In this document: in pieces, positions 15,952 to 24,728 of the stretch
How the letters are laid out: each line of letters begins with the position of its first letter
Numbering within the stretch: position 1 is the first letter of the stretch
Source of the DNA: Bacteroidales bacterium
Lineage (GTDB): Bacteria > Bacteroidota > Bacteroidia > Bacteroidales > UBA932
Direction of reading: 5' to 3'
DNA: 64,000 nucleotides
Assembly: GCA_017438975.1 (NCBI GenBank)
Contig: JAFRUH010000025.1
Span: 1 to 64,000, forward strand
Translations under genes and position numbers: made by a program
Notes under the pieces: generated by a model
What the model saw: the letters and a program-made list of their open reading frames with translations, nothing else
Databases searched by the model: none
What the model was told of the DNA's origin: nothing

Positions 15952-16692
15952 ATGAATAAACTATTGTCCATCTTGCTTTTCCTTTGTCTGTCCGCTTTCC
16001 CAGTCGCCGGAAAGGGACTCTCATCGCGTACCGTGCGTATCATCACGGAGAACGGGAAGATGCTCGCCGAGAAATTCGGAGCCGTCGTCGTTTGTCCGGA
16101 CTACCGTCTGGCAGGCAAAGATCCTTTTCCTGCCGCTTTGGAGGACTGCTACGCAGCCCTGGAGTGGATGTACGGGAATGCTGAAGAGCTTGGAATCGAC
16201 AGGGACCGGCTCGTCGTCGGTGGAGAGAGCGCCGGCGGCGGACTAACAGTTGCTGTCTGCCTCTTTGCAAGGGACAAAGGCAGGATTCCTATCGCCCTTC
16301 AACTGCCGCTCTATCCGATGCTCGATTGTGAGGATACTGAATCATCCGTCGATAACCACGGAAGAGTATGGAACACAAAACGAACCCACTGGGGCTGGAA
16401 ACGTTATCTCGGAAACCTGTACGGAACGGATTCCGTCAGCAAGTACGCATCTCCCGCCCGTGAGACTGAATACTCCAACCTTCCTCCTTGCTACACCTTT
16501 GTCGCCGACGGAGAGCCTTTCTATGCGGAAACACTCTCCTACGTGAACAATCTAAAGGCGGCTGGAGTCGAAGCCAAGGTAGACGTCTACCACGGGAATA
16601 CCCATGCTTTTGACATGCTTCTCCCCTGGCAGGAGCAAAGCAAATTGGCAAGGAAACGTCTTTGCGAGGCTTACCTGCGTCTCACGAAGTGA
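15952..16692 (+). CDS. alpha/beta hydrolase-3 (HSL-type esterase) lacking its oxyanion-hole region
   Basis: A 246-residue protein. A signal peptide (about 1-20) is followed almost at once by NGKMLAEKFGAVVVCPDYRL and DPFPAALEDCYAALEWMYGN, the part of HSL-family esterases that normally comes after the HGGG oxyanion loop. The nucleophile elbow GGESAGGG and the C-terminal HGNTHAFDMLLPW with the catalytic His are intact. The HGGG motif and the first two or three strands are absent, so about 50-60 residues have been lost and the enzyme is probably inactive or altered. It follows directly on the broken membrane protein gene. Its end overlaps the convergent lipoprotein gene by 22 bases. Confidence 0.7.
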   Translation: MNKLLSILLFLCLSAFPVAGKGLSSRTVRIITENGKMLAEKFGAVVVCPDYRLAGKDPFPAALEDCYAALEWMYGNAEELGIDRDRLVVGGESAGGGLTVAVCLFARDKGRIPIALQLPLYPMLDCEDTESSVDNHGRVWNTKRTHWGWKRYLGNLYGTDSVSKYASPARETEYSNLPPCYTFVADGEPFYAETLSYVNNLKAAGVEAKVDVYHGNTHAFDMLLPWQEQSKLARKRLCEAYLRLTK

Positions 16693-17078
16693 CGGTAATC
16701 AGATGCCCAGACGCCCGGATTGGGAGCTGTCCCCATTTTCTGCCAAGCCATCTCACGAGATGTAAGTTTGACAATCCTGTAGGTAACGTTCGTGAAGTCC
16801 GACATCACCGGATTGAAGGTAATGGTGTTCTTTTCAAACATGTCCAGCATATAATGGCCGCTGAAATCACTGGACTTGCCTGAGAGCGCATCATATACGA
16901 AGAGCTGGTATCGGCCGTCGCCGTCAAAGGTAAAGCTCACGGATCCGTCCATCGCAAACACCGCCGGGTCATACTGTTCAGACCAGGTGCCTTCCAATTT
17001 GTTGACATCAATCTTCTCGCAGCCGCAGAGTCCTGCCGTAAGCAGCGCCACAAAAATCACAGTTTTCAGGATCTTCAT
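16671..17078 (-). CDS. small lipocalin-like lipoprotein
   Basis: A 135-residue lipoprotein (lipobox LCGC, Cys20). EGTWSEQYDP and repeated strands (SVSFTFDGDGRYQLFVYDAL, HYMLDMFEKNTITFNPV, TYRIVKLTSREMAW) fit the compact beta-barrel lipoproteins common in Bacteroidales. It is the last of five same-strand genes running from 20844, but a 136-base gap to the previous one makes membership of that operon uncertain. No function can be given. Confidence 0.65.
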   Translation of the reverse strand: MKILKTVIFVALLTAGLCGCEKIDVNKLEGTWSEQYDPAVFAMDGSVSFTFDGDGRYQLFVYDALSGKSSDFSGHYMLDMFEKNTITFNPVMSDFTNVTYRIVKLTSREMAWQKMGTAPNPGVWASDYRHFVRRR

Positions 17079-17214
17079 CGTATTCGTTTTTCCATTAAAT
17101 CCAATGAAATCCGAAATCTTGCATCACCTATACTTTCAAAATGTCCTGTGAACTGACAATTGCGATGATAACAGCCTTCGAAACCAATCACTTGGACCGC
17201 ATCTTCCAACGCGC

Positions 17215-17616
17215 CTATTTCCTGATGAACCGATTCTCGCTTTCCGGAGTATCGGCCCGGTTGTAGCGCTCGACCGTCATAAGAAGGTCATACTTCTCCC
17301 GAAGAGAAGCGATGGTCGCCATCATGGGAGAGGCGTGGTGCGCGTCTATGGCTTCCTGATTTGTCCAGCTGTCGACCAGAAGGATGGTCTCAGGGTCATC
17401 CAGAGACTGATAATACTCATAGCGCAGGTTCCCCTCCTCTGCACGGATAGCGTCCACCGTGCCGCTGGCGATCATCTCTTCGGCAAATGCCCGCGCACTT
17501 CCGTTCGCGCCGGTGTATCTGAGATTTACGGTAATGGACATAGCGGTATCTTGTTTGGGATTACATGCTTGCAGCACCAAAGCCGCAGTCATCAAAAAGA
17601 ATAAGACTCTCTTCAT
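17215..17616 (-). CDS. antibiotic-biosynthesis-monooxygenase-like (ABM) lipoprotein
   Basis: I start the gene at the ATG at 17616, which opens a clear lipoprotein signal (lipobox LQAC), and not seven codons earlier. The mature part is one ferredoxin-like ABM domain: NLRYTGANGSARAFAEEM, EEGNLRYEYYQSLDDPETIL, LVDSWTNQEAIDAHHASPMM. ABM domains act as cofactor-free oxygenases or quinone/heme handlers; those in this arrangement usually bear on quinone or electrophile metabolism. It follows the CMD-cupin gene by 23 bases and so belongs to the AraC-linked operon. Confidence 0.8.
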   Translation of the reverse strand: MKRVLFFLMTAALVLQACNPKQDTAMSITVNLRYTGANGSARAFAEEMIASGTVDAIRAEEGNLRYEYYQSLDDPETILLVDSWTNQEAIDAHHASPMMATIASLREKYDLLMTVERYNRADTPESENRFIRK

Positions 17617-17639
17617 GGATACTTTTATTTGGAACAAAG

Positions 17640-18785
17640 TTACGATTTTTCAGGGAATTGGAGACGGTCGTACACTTCATCCGTCACAGGCTCAAGCCAC
17701 TCGTTGCTTGCTCCTTCCTGCACATCCTTGTGATAGGTCAGATGCTGGAACCAGGAATCCCGGGCGGCCCCGTGCCAGTGCTTGACCTCGGCGGGAATGG
17801 CGATAATGGTACCGGGGGTCATTTCAACGGCCTCTTTGCCCCATTCCTGGTACCAGCCGCGGCCGGCGACGCAGATCAGGACCTGAACCTGCTTGTGGTG
17901 GATATGCCAGTTGTTGCGACAACGGGGTTCGAAGGTGACGTTTGCCATGCCCCCTTCCATCGGAGCCAGATAACTGTTGCCCGTGAAGTACTTTGCATAG
18001 GCGGTATTGGGTTCTCCCTTCGGCCAGACTGAGAAATCCACCGCCCTTACCGGGGTATGATTCTCACCGAAAACAACCGCCAGTGCACCGCGAAGCCTTT
18101 CCGCCTCCTCAAAGCCCACTTCCCCTTCAAGCAATTCGGGGAGCGCCCGAAGTTCTTCGTCCGTTACACCCATATTCCGGGCGCCGGAGACATGGGCGAT
18201 AAGCTGCGGCTCGCAGCCGCGAAGGGTCGAAATGGCGCTTACCGTAACGATTTCCCGGTCGGCATGGGAGAGGTTATTCCTGGCGAAAATATCGCCGAAC
18301 AGATGGGCCTTCAGGTAATAATCCGTTGCGGGAGCAAAGGAGTATTGGAATGGTTTCCCGGTAAGACGCTTCTGGACCTCCGTGCCCTGTTTCAAGGCAT
18401 CATAATCCGCAGGCAGCGGATCCGCCTCTTTGCCGGGATTGTCATGGATTTCGGAGGCTTTACGCTGCTCCAGGACACGTTGCAAAGCGCCAAGTGCATT
18501 CAGGGACCTGGGGAAACCGGAATAGGCATAGAGATGCGACAAGGCCTCTTTCGCTTCGCTGACGGTAAGTCCATTGTCAAGGGCCACTGCGATTGCCGAT
18601 TCCAGGCCGGGGATATCCCCTTTCGCTTCCAGGGCGGCGATGACGGCCAGACCCTGCCGGCGGGATGTAAGTTGATTCTCCATATTTTGATTTTCTTTGT
18701 TCAAGTCAGAGCAAATGGCTGCCGATTCCGCAACAAACTGCGAAACAAGGGCTATAAAAATGATGCTGAAGAACGCTTTTTTCAT
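17640..18785 (-). CDS. exported carboxymuconolactone decarboxylase-like domain fused to a cupin
   Basis: A 381-residue protein with an N-terminal signal (about 1-24). Residues about 60-240 form two AhpD/CMD-type helical modules: EAKEALSHLYAYSGFPRSLN, then ADREIVTVSAISTLRGCEPQ with LIAHVSGARNMGVTDEELRA. The AhpD redox pair CxxC is not present; only one Cys and a downstream His remain. Residues about 275-360 are a cupin with metal ligands in NNWHIHHKQVQVLICVAGRG and a closing His in KHWHGA. Fusions of CMD and cupin occur in enzymes for aromatic or quinone-like substrates. The start overlaps the end of the flavodoxin gene by 4 bases, showing coupling. Confidence 0.85.
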   Translation of the reverse strand: MKKAFFSIIFIALVSQFVAESAAICSDLNKENQNMENQLTSRRQGLAVIAALEAKGDIPGLESAIAVALDNGLTVSEAKEALSHLYAYSGFPRSLNALGALQRVLEQRKASEIHDNPGKEADPLPADYDALKQGTEVQKRLTGKPFQYSFAPATDYYLKAHLFGDIFARNNLSHADREIVTVSAISTLRGCEPQLIAHVSGARNMGVTDEELRALPELLEGEVGFEEAERLRGALAVVFGENHTPVRAVDFSVWPKGEPNTAYAKYFTGNSYLAPMEGGMANVTFEPRCRNNWHIHHKQVQVLICVAGRGWYQEWGKEAVEMTPGTIIAIPAEVKHWHGAARDSWFQHLTYHKDVQEGASNEWLEPVTDEVYDRLQFPEKS

Positions 18786-19798
18786 AGCCTTTCAAATTTT
18801 ACACTGACATTTCCATTCCCCAAAGCCTCCGAAAGACCGCTTGTGCTTGCGAGCTTTCCGATACGCGTATAGCTGTATCCGCCTGCGGAACCATAGAAAA
18901 GAACGATGCAGTTACCGCTGTAGAGCATCAAGTCTCCGGCCTGGATGCTGTCATAATGCCGGTCGTTCTTGGGCAGGGAGACGCCATAGCAATACTTCTC
19001 GTTTCCGTTCAGTTCCGACATCTCAAGTGTCAGCGGCAGTTTCCCGAGAAAGGCCTTTCCCGTTTCGGAATCTTCAATATCGGCGGTAAAAGACTTTCCA
19101 CCGGCGGTGATTTTCACTTTCATGGACTGTTCTCCACTTTGAGGGGTTATCATTTTATCGTACCACTGAGCTGTGAGGTCCTTCGCCTTGCTGACCTGTG
19201 AGGAACGGATCCAAAGGCTTTCTGAAAGGAATTTGCCCTGCGGAACAAGCCGTTTCGCATCCTGTTCGACACCGGAGATCCCGCTGCTCGCACTCGTGAC
19301 GATAAGACCGATGGTTTTACCGGCCATCTTGCTGGCGGACTTAAAGAGGAAGCTCTGCATCGGGGCGGCCATCTGACTCCACCAGAGTGGGGTTACAATA
19401 ATAATAGTATCATATTTGTCGAAGGAGACCTGGACATCTTTGACAGCCGGATAGGAAGATGCCGATGAAGGATTCTCACGGATTGCCGCGATAAGGGAAC
19501 TGCCTATGGCATAATTATTCGCGGCATAGTCAAGACCGGCTTCAGCCGGGAGGATTTCCAGGGAGTCGGCGGTGATGTGGGAGCAGAGTGCACTGGCGAT
19601 CGTCCTTGAATTGCCAGTAAAACTGTACCAGATAACCAGCGTCTTGCCCACAGTCGTGCCAGGTTTCTGGGGGTCGGCAGGGGTTTCCTGTCCTTTCTCA
19701 TCCTTTTTTTCAGTCGTCCCGTTATCCGGTTCAACTGGGAGCGGATCCGTCGTGCAGGAGAGCAGCGAAACGGCAAGTATCAGATTCAAGAGTCTCAT
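18782..19798 (-). CDS. flavodoxin-domain lipoprotein with a C-terminal cyclophilin-like domain
   Basis: A 338-residue lipoprotein (lipobox LLSC, about Cys15) with a Pro/Thr/Glu-rich linker (about 18-50). Residues about 52-215 are a flavodoxin fold: the FMN phosphate loop WYSFTGNSRTIA, IIIVTPLWWSQMAAPMQSFL and GLIVTSASSGISG. The C terminus (about 225-338) matches the cyclophilin-like fold seen fused to flavodoxins: MKVKITAGGKSFTADIEDSE, LPLTLEMSELNGNEKY, and YSGNCIVLFYGSAGGYSYTR. It probably carries out flavin-based reduction in the periplasm or at the membrane. It overlaps its neighbours by 4 bases on both sides. Confidence 0.85.
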   Translation of the reverse strand: MRLLNLILAVSLLSCTTDPLPVEPDNGTTEKKDEKGQETPADPQKPGTTVGKTLVIWYSFTGNSRTIASALCSHITADSLEILPAEAGLDYAANNYAIGSSLIAAIRENPSSASSYPAVKDVQVSFDKYDTIIIVTPLWWSQMAAPMQSFLFKSASKMAGKTIGLIVTSASSGISGVEQDAKRLVPQGKFLSESLWIRSSQVSKAKDLTAQWYDKMITPQSGEQSMKVKITAGGKSFTADIEDSETGKAFLGKLPLTLEMSELNGNEKYCYGVSLPKNDRHYDSIQAGDLMLYSGNCIVLFYGSAGGYSYTRIGKLASTSGLSEALGNGNVSVKFERL

Positions 19799-20844
19799 TT
19801 CAGATTTGTTTTGAAAAACGCCTCCATTTTGTCATAGGGAATCACGCCGGCCACATCATCGTACAGATCGACATGTGAAGCGCCGGGAATGATGAGCAGT
19901 TCCTTGTTGCTGCCGGAGAGAAGAGAGTAGGCATATTCGCTGAAATAGCGGCTGTGGGCCTTTTCTCCGTGGATCAGGAGAACGGGATTCTCGATTTCAC
20001 CGGCCCAGGCAAGCAGGGGCTGGTTCAGGAAGCTCTGGCAGCCGATGACATTCCACCCATCGTTGGCGTTTCCGCTCCGCTCGTGATATCCGCGTGGGGT
20101 CTTGTAATAGGCATGGTAGTCCTTAACGAACCAGGGGGCATCGTCCGGCAGCGGGTCGATGACACCGCCGGCGCGCTTGTAAGAGCCGGATCTGTAGTCT
20201 TCCGTCCGCTGGGCAGCCAGAGCCTTTCGCTTGTCCATCCTCTGGGCAGGGGTATCTTCGCTGGCGAAATAGCCTTCCACATTGACTTTGCTCATGTCGT
20301 ACATCGTGGAAGCCACGGTAGCCTTGATGCGGGGATCGAGGGCGGCGGCATTGATGGCCATGCCACCGAAACCGCAGATTCCGATGATACCGATGCGCTC
20401 GGGATCGACCAGATCACAGGTGGACAGGAAATCGACGGCGGCGAGGAAGTCTTCCGTGTTGATGTCCGGGGAAGCCATCCGGCGGGGTTCTCCGCCGGAT
20501 TCACCGGTGAAAGAGGGATCGAAGGCGACGGTCAGGAAACCGCGTTCGGCCATATGCTGGGCATAGAGTCCGGAAGACTGTTCCTTTACCGCACCGAAAG
20601 GACCGGAAACCGCGATCGCGGGGAGTTTTCCTTCCGCATTCTTGGGGACATACATGTCCGCGGCCAGTTCAATGCCGTAGCGGTTGTGGAAAGTGACCTT
20701 GCTGTGGTCAACCAGTTCGGATTTCGGGAAGGTCTTGTCCCATTCCTTGGTAAGAGTTAGCTTGCTCATATCTTTCGTTTTTGTTTGGCAGCCCAGGATC
20801 AATAAAGAGGCAAGGGCGACAGATATCATTTGTTTCATATCCAT
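19795..20844 (-). CDS. alpha/beta hydrolase lipoprotein (YcjY-like, Cys nucleophile)
   Basis: The first gene of the operon, a 349-residue lipoprotein (lipobox LILGC). The hydrolase core has AAVDFLSTCDLVDPERIGII followed by the elbow GICGFGG, where the usual Ser is Cys, a known variant of the YcjY/dienelactone-hydrolase-like group. LLIHGEKAHSRYFSEYAY and PGASHVDLYDDVAGVIPYDK carry the acidic and His residues. Substrates of this group are unknown but the operon context (flavodoxin, CMD-cupin, ABM) suggests electrophilic or quinone-like compounds. The upstream region is shared with the divergent AraC gene. Confidence 0.85.
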   Translation of the reverse strand: MDMKQMISVALASLLILGCQTKTKDMSKLTLTKEWDKTFPKSELVDHSKVTFHNRYGIELAADMYVPKNAEGKLPAIAVSGPFGAVKEQSSGLYAQHMAERGFLTVAFDPSFTGESGGEPRRMASPDINTEDFLAAVDFLSTCDLVDPERIGIIGICGFGGMAINAAALDPRIKATVASTMYDMSKVNVEGYFASEDTPAQRMDKRKALAAQRTEDYRSGSYKRAGGVIDPLPDDAPWFVKDYHAYYKTPRGYHERSGNANDGWNVIGCQSFLNQPLLAWAGEIENPVLLIHGEKAHSRYFSEYAYSLLSGSNKELLIIPGASHVDLYDDVAGVIPYDKMEAFFKTNLK

Positions 20845-20951
20845 TGTTTTTGCAAAGGTCGGAATCCTGTCGGAGAATTATCAACCGATTTTTGTCAATT
20901 ATCTACCAATATCGCAGAAATTTGGATTATTAACCAATTTTTCCTACCTTT

Positions 20952-21851
20952 ATGAACGTTATGAAGAACACCCTGCAGGTCTCTAATCCCAATGACTACG
21001 CCCGCTTTCTGAATGCCCCCGTCCTGCATCCGCTGGTGAGCGTCATCCACTATGACGAAGTGTCTCCGATCCACTCCAGTCTGAACCGTTATGGAGTCTA
21101 CGGCCTTTTCATCCAGCGGAATTTCCCAAAGAACCTGACCTACGGGATGAAAATGTTCGACGCGGCCGACGGGTCCATCATCGCCGTGGAGCCCGGCCAG
21201 ATCGGCGGGAAGGAAGATGACGGCGAAGGTATCTTCATCAGCGGCTGGGCACTGCTCTTTTCTCCTGAATTGCTGCACGGCACCGACCTGGAGGCAAGGA
21301 TGAAGGATTATCCCTTCTTTTCTTACTTTTCCACTGAAACCCTCAAGATGGAGCCTTCGGAATGGAGCCGGATCACCCAGCTACTCACGCAATTGAGGCA
21401 TGAACTGGAGGAGAACGCCGACTCCCCCGCCCTCCGAGCCGTCATCCTCGGGTATCTCCGGCTCATCCTGGAATACTGCCAGCGGATCTATCTGCGCCAA
21501 CTGTCCAAAGAGGACCAGTCTTCCACGGACCTTCTCAAGCGCTTCCACAACCTGCTTCGCGAGTACTACCTTGATAGGAAACAACTGGACCTCGGCGTCC
21601 CGACCGTCAGTTATTGTGCCGGGCAGTTGGCTTATTCGCCCCGCTATCTGGGGGACGTGATCCATCGGGCCACCGGCGGCACCGCGATCGGCTATATCCA
21701 TTCCTTCGTGATCGAGCAGGGCAAGAACCTTCTGATGAACGGGCACAACATCAATGAAACAGCCCACCTGCTGGGATTCGAATACCCACACCATTTTTCA
21801 CGATTATTCAAAAGAGTTGCCGGCATTACACCTTCAGAATTCCTGTTATGA
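20952..21851 (+). CDS. AraC-family transcriptional regulator
   Basis: A 299-residue regulator. The N-terminal two thirds (1 to about 195) form an effector or dimerisation domain similar to other Bacteroidota AraC proteins (FFSYFSTETLKMEPSEW). The C terminus contains the paired HTH: VSYCAGQLAYSPRYLGDVIH and INETAHLLGFEYPHHFSRLF, then KRVAGITPSEFLL. It is transcribed divergently from the lipoprotein operon across a 107-base gap, so it most likely controls that operon. A start at the ATG at 20961 is as plausible as that at 20952: it lies 8 bases after the -7-like TACCTTTA. Confidence 0.88.
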   Translation: MNVMKNTLQVSNPNDYARFLNAPVLHPLVSVIHYDEVSPIHSSLNRYGVYGLFIQRNFPKNLTYGMKMFDAADGSIIAVEPGQIGGKEDDGEGIFISGWALLFSPELLHGTDLEARMKDYPFFSYFSTETLKMEPSEWSRITQLLTQLRHELEENADSPALRAVILGYLRLILEYCQRIYLRQLSKEDQSSTDLLKRFHNLLREYYLDRKQLDLGVPTVSYCAGQLAYSPRYLGDVIHRATGGTAIGYIHSFVIEQGKNLLMNGHNINETAHLLGFEYPHHFSRLFKRVAGITPSEFLL

Positions 21852-21920
21852 ATCCGAACGCTTTCCGTAGGAGTGGAAGACAAGTCCTACTTTTCCTGTC
21901 TAATCGGTGATGAAACGCAC

Positions 21921-21933
21921 CAGATGCCATCTG
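21921..21933. repeat. short palindrome between the AraC and receptor genes
   Basis: CAGATG (21921-21926) and CATCTG (21928-21933) form a near-continuous palindrome in the 151-base gap ahead of the TonB receptor; a possible operator, otherwise chance. Confidence 0.25.
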
Positions 21934-22002
21934 CCTCCGAGAAAAAAGATGCAAGGATAATCCTAATAGTTGCAATTTCCATTCTATAATCTTCGACGGA
22001 TA

Positions 22003-24207
22003 ATGCAGAACTTTGCATCTGCAATGCTTGCCGCCTTCATCATATCGATTCTTGCCGCCGCATCACCGGTGTGTGACACCCTATTGGATCCGGCGTCAAT
22101 CACCGTCTTGAAAGAGTCCGTATCGTTGGACAAGATCCCCTCGCCCGTTTCCTTCATCAGGATGGAAAAGCTTCAAAGAAGCGGCACATATCGTTCCAAC
22201 AAGCTTTCCGGGCAGATACCTGGTCTCCATATCCCTGAATACGGAGCATCCCTTACATCTACCATCTACCTGCGCGGGCTCGGCTCCCGGATGGAGAATC
22301 CCGTGATGGGCGTCTATCTCGACGGAATTCCGATACTGGACAAGAATGCATATGACTTTGACTGGACAGGCATCCGGAATATCACCATGCTCCGGGGACC
22401 GCAAGGGACCCTTTATGGAAGGAATTCGATGGGCGGGGTCCTTGCGATCCAGTCCCTGTCACCCTCCGACAACGCCGAGTCTACCGTCTTCCTGGAATAC
22501 GGGAGCTCCGCTTTCCTTCGCGCCGGGACCTACTTCACTGTCGGGAACAATGTCATTTCAGCCGGTTACAGGCACTCCCGGGGCTATTTCCCCAATGATT
22601 ATAAACAGGAATTCTGCGATCCCTACGACGGTGTTTCCCTGCATTGGAAGCATGAGCGTCCGCTAAGCGACAGATTCCACCTTCGCAATACCTTGTGGAC
22701 AAGCCTGTCAAAGGAAGGAGGCTTCGCATACGGTCAGTGGACGGATGGAGTGCTCCGGCCGGTTTCGTACAATGATGAAGGAAGCTACCGCCGTCTTTCC
22801 CTGATCGAGGGGACGACCCTCAGATGGTCTGGTGAAGCCTTCCTAGCCGATGCCGCGGCATCCATCCAGGTACTCGCCGATGATATGCGCATGGATCAGG
22901 ACTATACCCCCGCCCCGGTCTTCACCCTCCGGCAACGCCAGTTCAGTGGGGCGGGGACCGTTGAGGTCCGGTTCCGGCGTGCGGATGCCAAAGCCTCCTG
23001 GCAGCCTTCGACCGGCATATTTGCTTTTTATAAACTGAATCATATGCGGGCGCCGGTCACCTTCAGGCAGGAGGGTATCCGGCGGCTGATCCTCGACAAT
23101 GCCAACAGCCATATTCCCTCGGAAATAGGCTATCTGGCAATCCCCGACACTGAAATCCCCGTTGATTCCGATTTCCTGATCGGGACGGGAAATGCGGCTC
23201 TTTTCCATGAATCTGTTTTCCGGACCGGGAAGTGGCAGTTCATTGCCGGAGTCAGACTCGACTATGAACATGGCCGGCTGGATTATGACTGCCTGGCAAG
23301 CCTGCATTACCGCTTCGTCCCTACGATGAAAGCGGACAAACCCTTTTCCGTTCCCTTTACCGGGGTCCGGAATCACCGGAAGGCAGAGGCCCTGCCCAAA
23401 TTATCCGCCTTGTACCAGGTCAACGAACCGTTTTCCGTCTATTCCACCATATCGAAGGGATATCGTGCGGGAGGGTTCAATACCCAGATCTTTTCCGATA
23501 TCCTTCAGAACCTGACCATGAACGGCTTGATGAAAGACCTCGGGGTCTATCTGGACCGCCCCATCGTATCCGTTTCCGCCGGGAATACGGAGTATCAACC
23601 CGAAAGCGCATGGAACTTCGAAACGGGAACTCGTTATCTGAAAGGAGACCTTCACATCGAATTGTCAGCCTATTATATCGCAGTCCTGAACCAGCAGCTG
23701 ACCGTTTTCCCTCCGGGGATGAACACCGGTCGGATGATGACCAACGCCGGCAAGAGCCGGAGTATCGGTTCTGAAGCGGAAGCGGAATGGACGCCCGGGG
23801 CTTTCCGCGCCCATGTTGCCTGGTCCTGGTGCGACGCCCGTTTCCTCCGTTACGACGACGGGAACAGGGACTATTCCGGCAATTATGTCCCTTATGTTCC
23901 GCGGCATACGTTCTACGCCGGTGCCGGATACAGCTTCATTCTGGACCGGTGCCGTGTGGAAACGGATGTAGCGGGTAAAGGCGAAGGGCCCATTCTATGG
24001 AACGAAGAAAACACGCTGAGGGAACCCTTCCACCTGCGTTTTGAAGGCCGCATCGCCCTTGTTTTTCCGAAATGGGAGCTATATCTCAGAGGAGAAAACC
24101 TCCTGGGCTCCACCGCGCACTGTTTCTATTTCAAGTCTGTCGGAAACGAGTTTTTTGCGCGCATCAGACCACGCACGATAATTACCGGATTATCTTTAAA
24201 AATATAA
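22003..24207 (+). CDS. TonB-dependent outer-membrane receptor
   Basis: I start at the ATG at 22003 (a TTG frame opening earlier is not needed), giving 734 residues with a signal peptide ending near ASPVCD. The plug domain is complete: IRMEKLQRSGTYRSNKLSGQ, STIYLRGLGSRMENPVMGVY, LDGIPILD and ITMLRGPQGTLYGRNSMGGV. The barrel follows to an aromatic-ended C terminus (IITGLSLKI). There is no N-terminal carboxypeptidase-like extension and no SusD partner, so it looks more like a siderophore or vitamin type receptor than a SusC protein. It is followed after 4 bases by the calycin-like lipoprotein, presumably in the same transcript. Confidence 0.9.
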   Translation: MQNFASAMLAAFIISILAAASPVCDTLLDPASITVLKESVSLDKIPSPVSFIRMEKLQRSGTYRSNKLSGQIPGLHIPEYGASLTSTIYLRGLGSRMENPVMGVYLDGIPILDKNAYDFDWTGIRNITMLRGPQGTLYGRNSMGGVLAIQSLSPSDNAESTVFLEYGSSAFLRAGTYFTVGNNVISAGYRHSRGYFPNDYKQEFCDPYDGVSLHWKHERPLSDRFHLRNTLWTSLSKEGGFAYGQWTDGVLRPVSYNDEGSYRRLSLIEGTTLRWSGEAFLADAAASIQVLADDMRMDQDYTPAPVFTLRQRQFSGAGTVEVRFRRADAKASWQPSTGIFAFYKLNHMRAPVTFRQEGIRRLILDNANSHIPSEIGYLAIPDTEIPVDSDFLIGTGNAALFHESVFRTGKWQFIAGVRLDYEHGRLDYDCLASLHYRFVPTMKADKPFSVPFTGVRNHRKAEALPKLSALYQVNEPFSVYSTISKGYRAGGFNTQIFSDILQNLTMNGLMKDLGVYLDRPIVSVSAGNTEYQPESAWNFETGTRYLKGDLHIELSAYYIAVLNQQLTVFPPGMNTGRMMTNAGKSRSIGSEAEAEWTPGAFRAHVAWSWCDARFLRYDDGNRDYSGNYVPYVPRHTFYAGAGYSFILDRCRVETDVAGKGEGPILWNEENTLREPFHLRFEGRIALVFPKWELYLRGENLLGSTAHCFYFKSVGNEFFARIRPRTIITGLSLKI

Positions 24208-24211
24208 TATT

Positions 24212-24664
24212 ATGAAAACCAAATTCTTCCTTGCGGCCGCAATGGCCACGCTCATCTTCTCCTGTGGGGAAAACACACCTGAAGCACCTCTTGTACCAGA
24301 AGAGTCGGATTATACCGGCACCGTGACGGTTATCTACCAGGGCAGTCCGTTCAACAATGAAAACATCAGCGTGAACTTCTCTCCTTCCGACGAAGGGAAA
24401 ACAGCATCCATCACGCTCCATCAGATCCGTTTCGTTCCGCAGATGCCCGTCACCATCGACGTGACCATTCTGGGAATCGCACTTCAAAGTTCCAAGGAAA
24501 AGATCATTCTCTCCTGCGAGAGGACCATACCGCTGGCCATGGGTGGCGAGTATCCCAGATACACCGTCACGGACCTGAAAGGCGAAATCGTCGGGAAAAG
24601 CCTTTCTTTCTCATTGAATTTCGGCGATTATCCGACTTCGTTCAGCGGGCAGGGGAACAGATAG
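24212..24664 (+). CDS. calycin-like lipoprotein, partner of the TonB receptor
   Basis: A 150-residue lipoprotein (lipobox IFSC, Cys18). After a short acidic linker, one beta-barrel domain of the Bacteroidota calycin-like type is evident: DYTGTVTVIYQGSPFNNENI, ASITLHQIRFVPQMPVTIDV, YTVTDLKGEIVGKSLSFSLN. The start lies 4 bases after the receptor stop. Such lipoproteins are frequent next to TonB receptors and probably help ligand capture at the cell surface, which is inference. Confidence 0.78.
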   Translation: MKTKFFLAAAMATLIFSCGENTPEAPLVPEESDYTGTVTVIYQGSPFNNENISVNFSPSDEGKTASITLHQIRFVPQMPVTIDVTILGIALQSSKEKIILSCERTIPLAMGGEYPRYTVTDLKGEIVGKSLSFSLNFGDYPTSFSGQGNR

Positions 24665-24678
24665 ATTTTGATTCCGGC

Positions 24679-24710
24679 AAATAATTGAGTATTTTGGCGC
24701 CTTCAATTAT
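24679..24710. repeat. 9-bp stem hairpin after the calycin-like gene
   Basis: AATAATTGA (24679-24687) and TCAATTATT (24702-24710) form a perfect stem with a 14-base loop that itself contains GGCGCC. It may terminate the receptor transcript or lie in the leader of the next, broken gene; there is no long T-run. Confidence 0.4.
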
Positions 24711-24728
24711 TGGCTAGAATCTAAAAAA

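Noticed and set aside
21970..24664. A SusC/SusD polysaccharide-utilisation pair
   Set aside because: The receptor lacks the carboxypeptidase-like N-terminal extension and the following lipoprotein is calycin-like and far too short for SusD.
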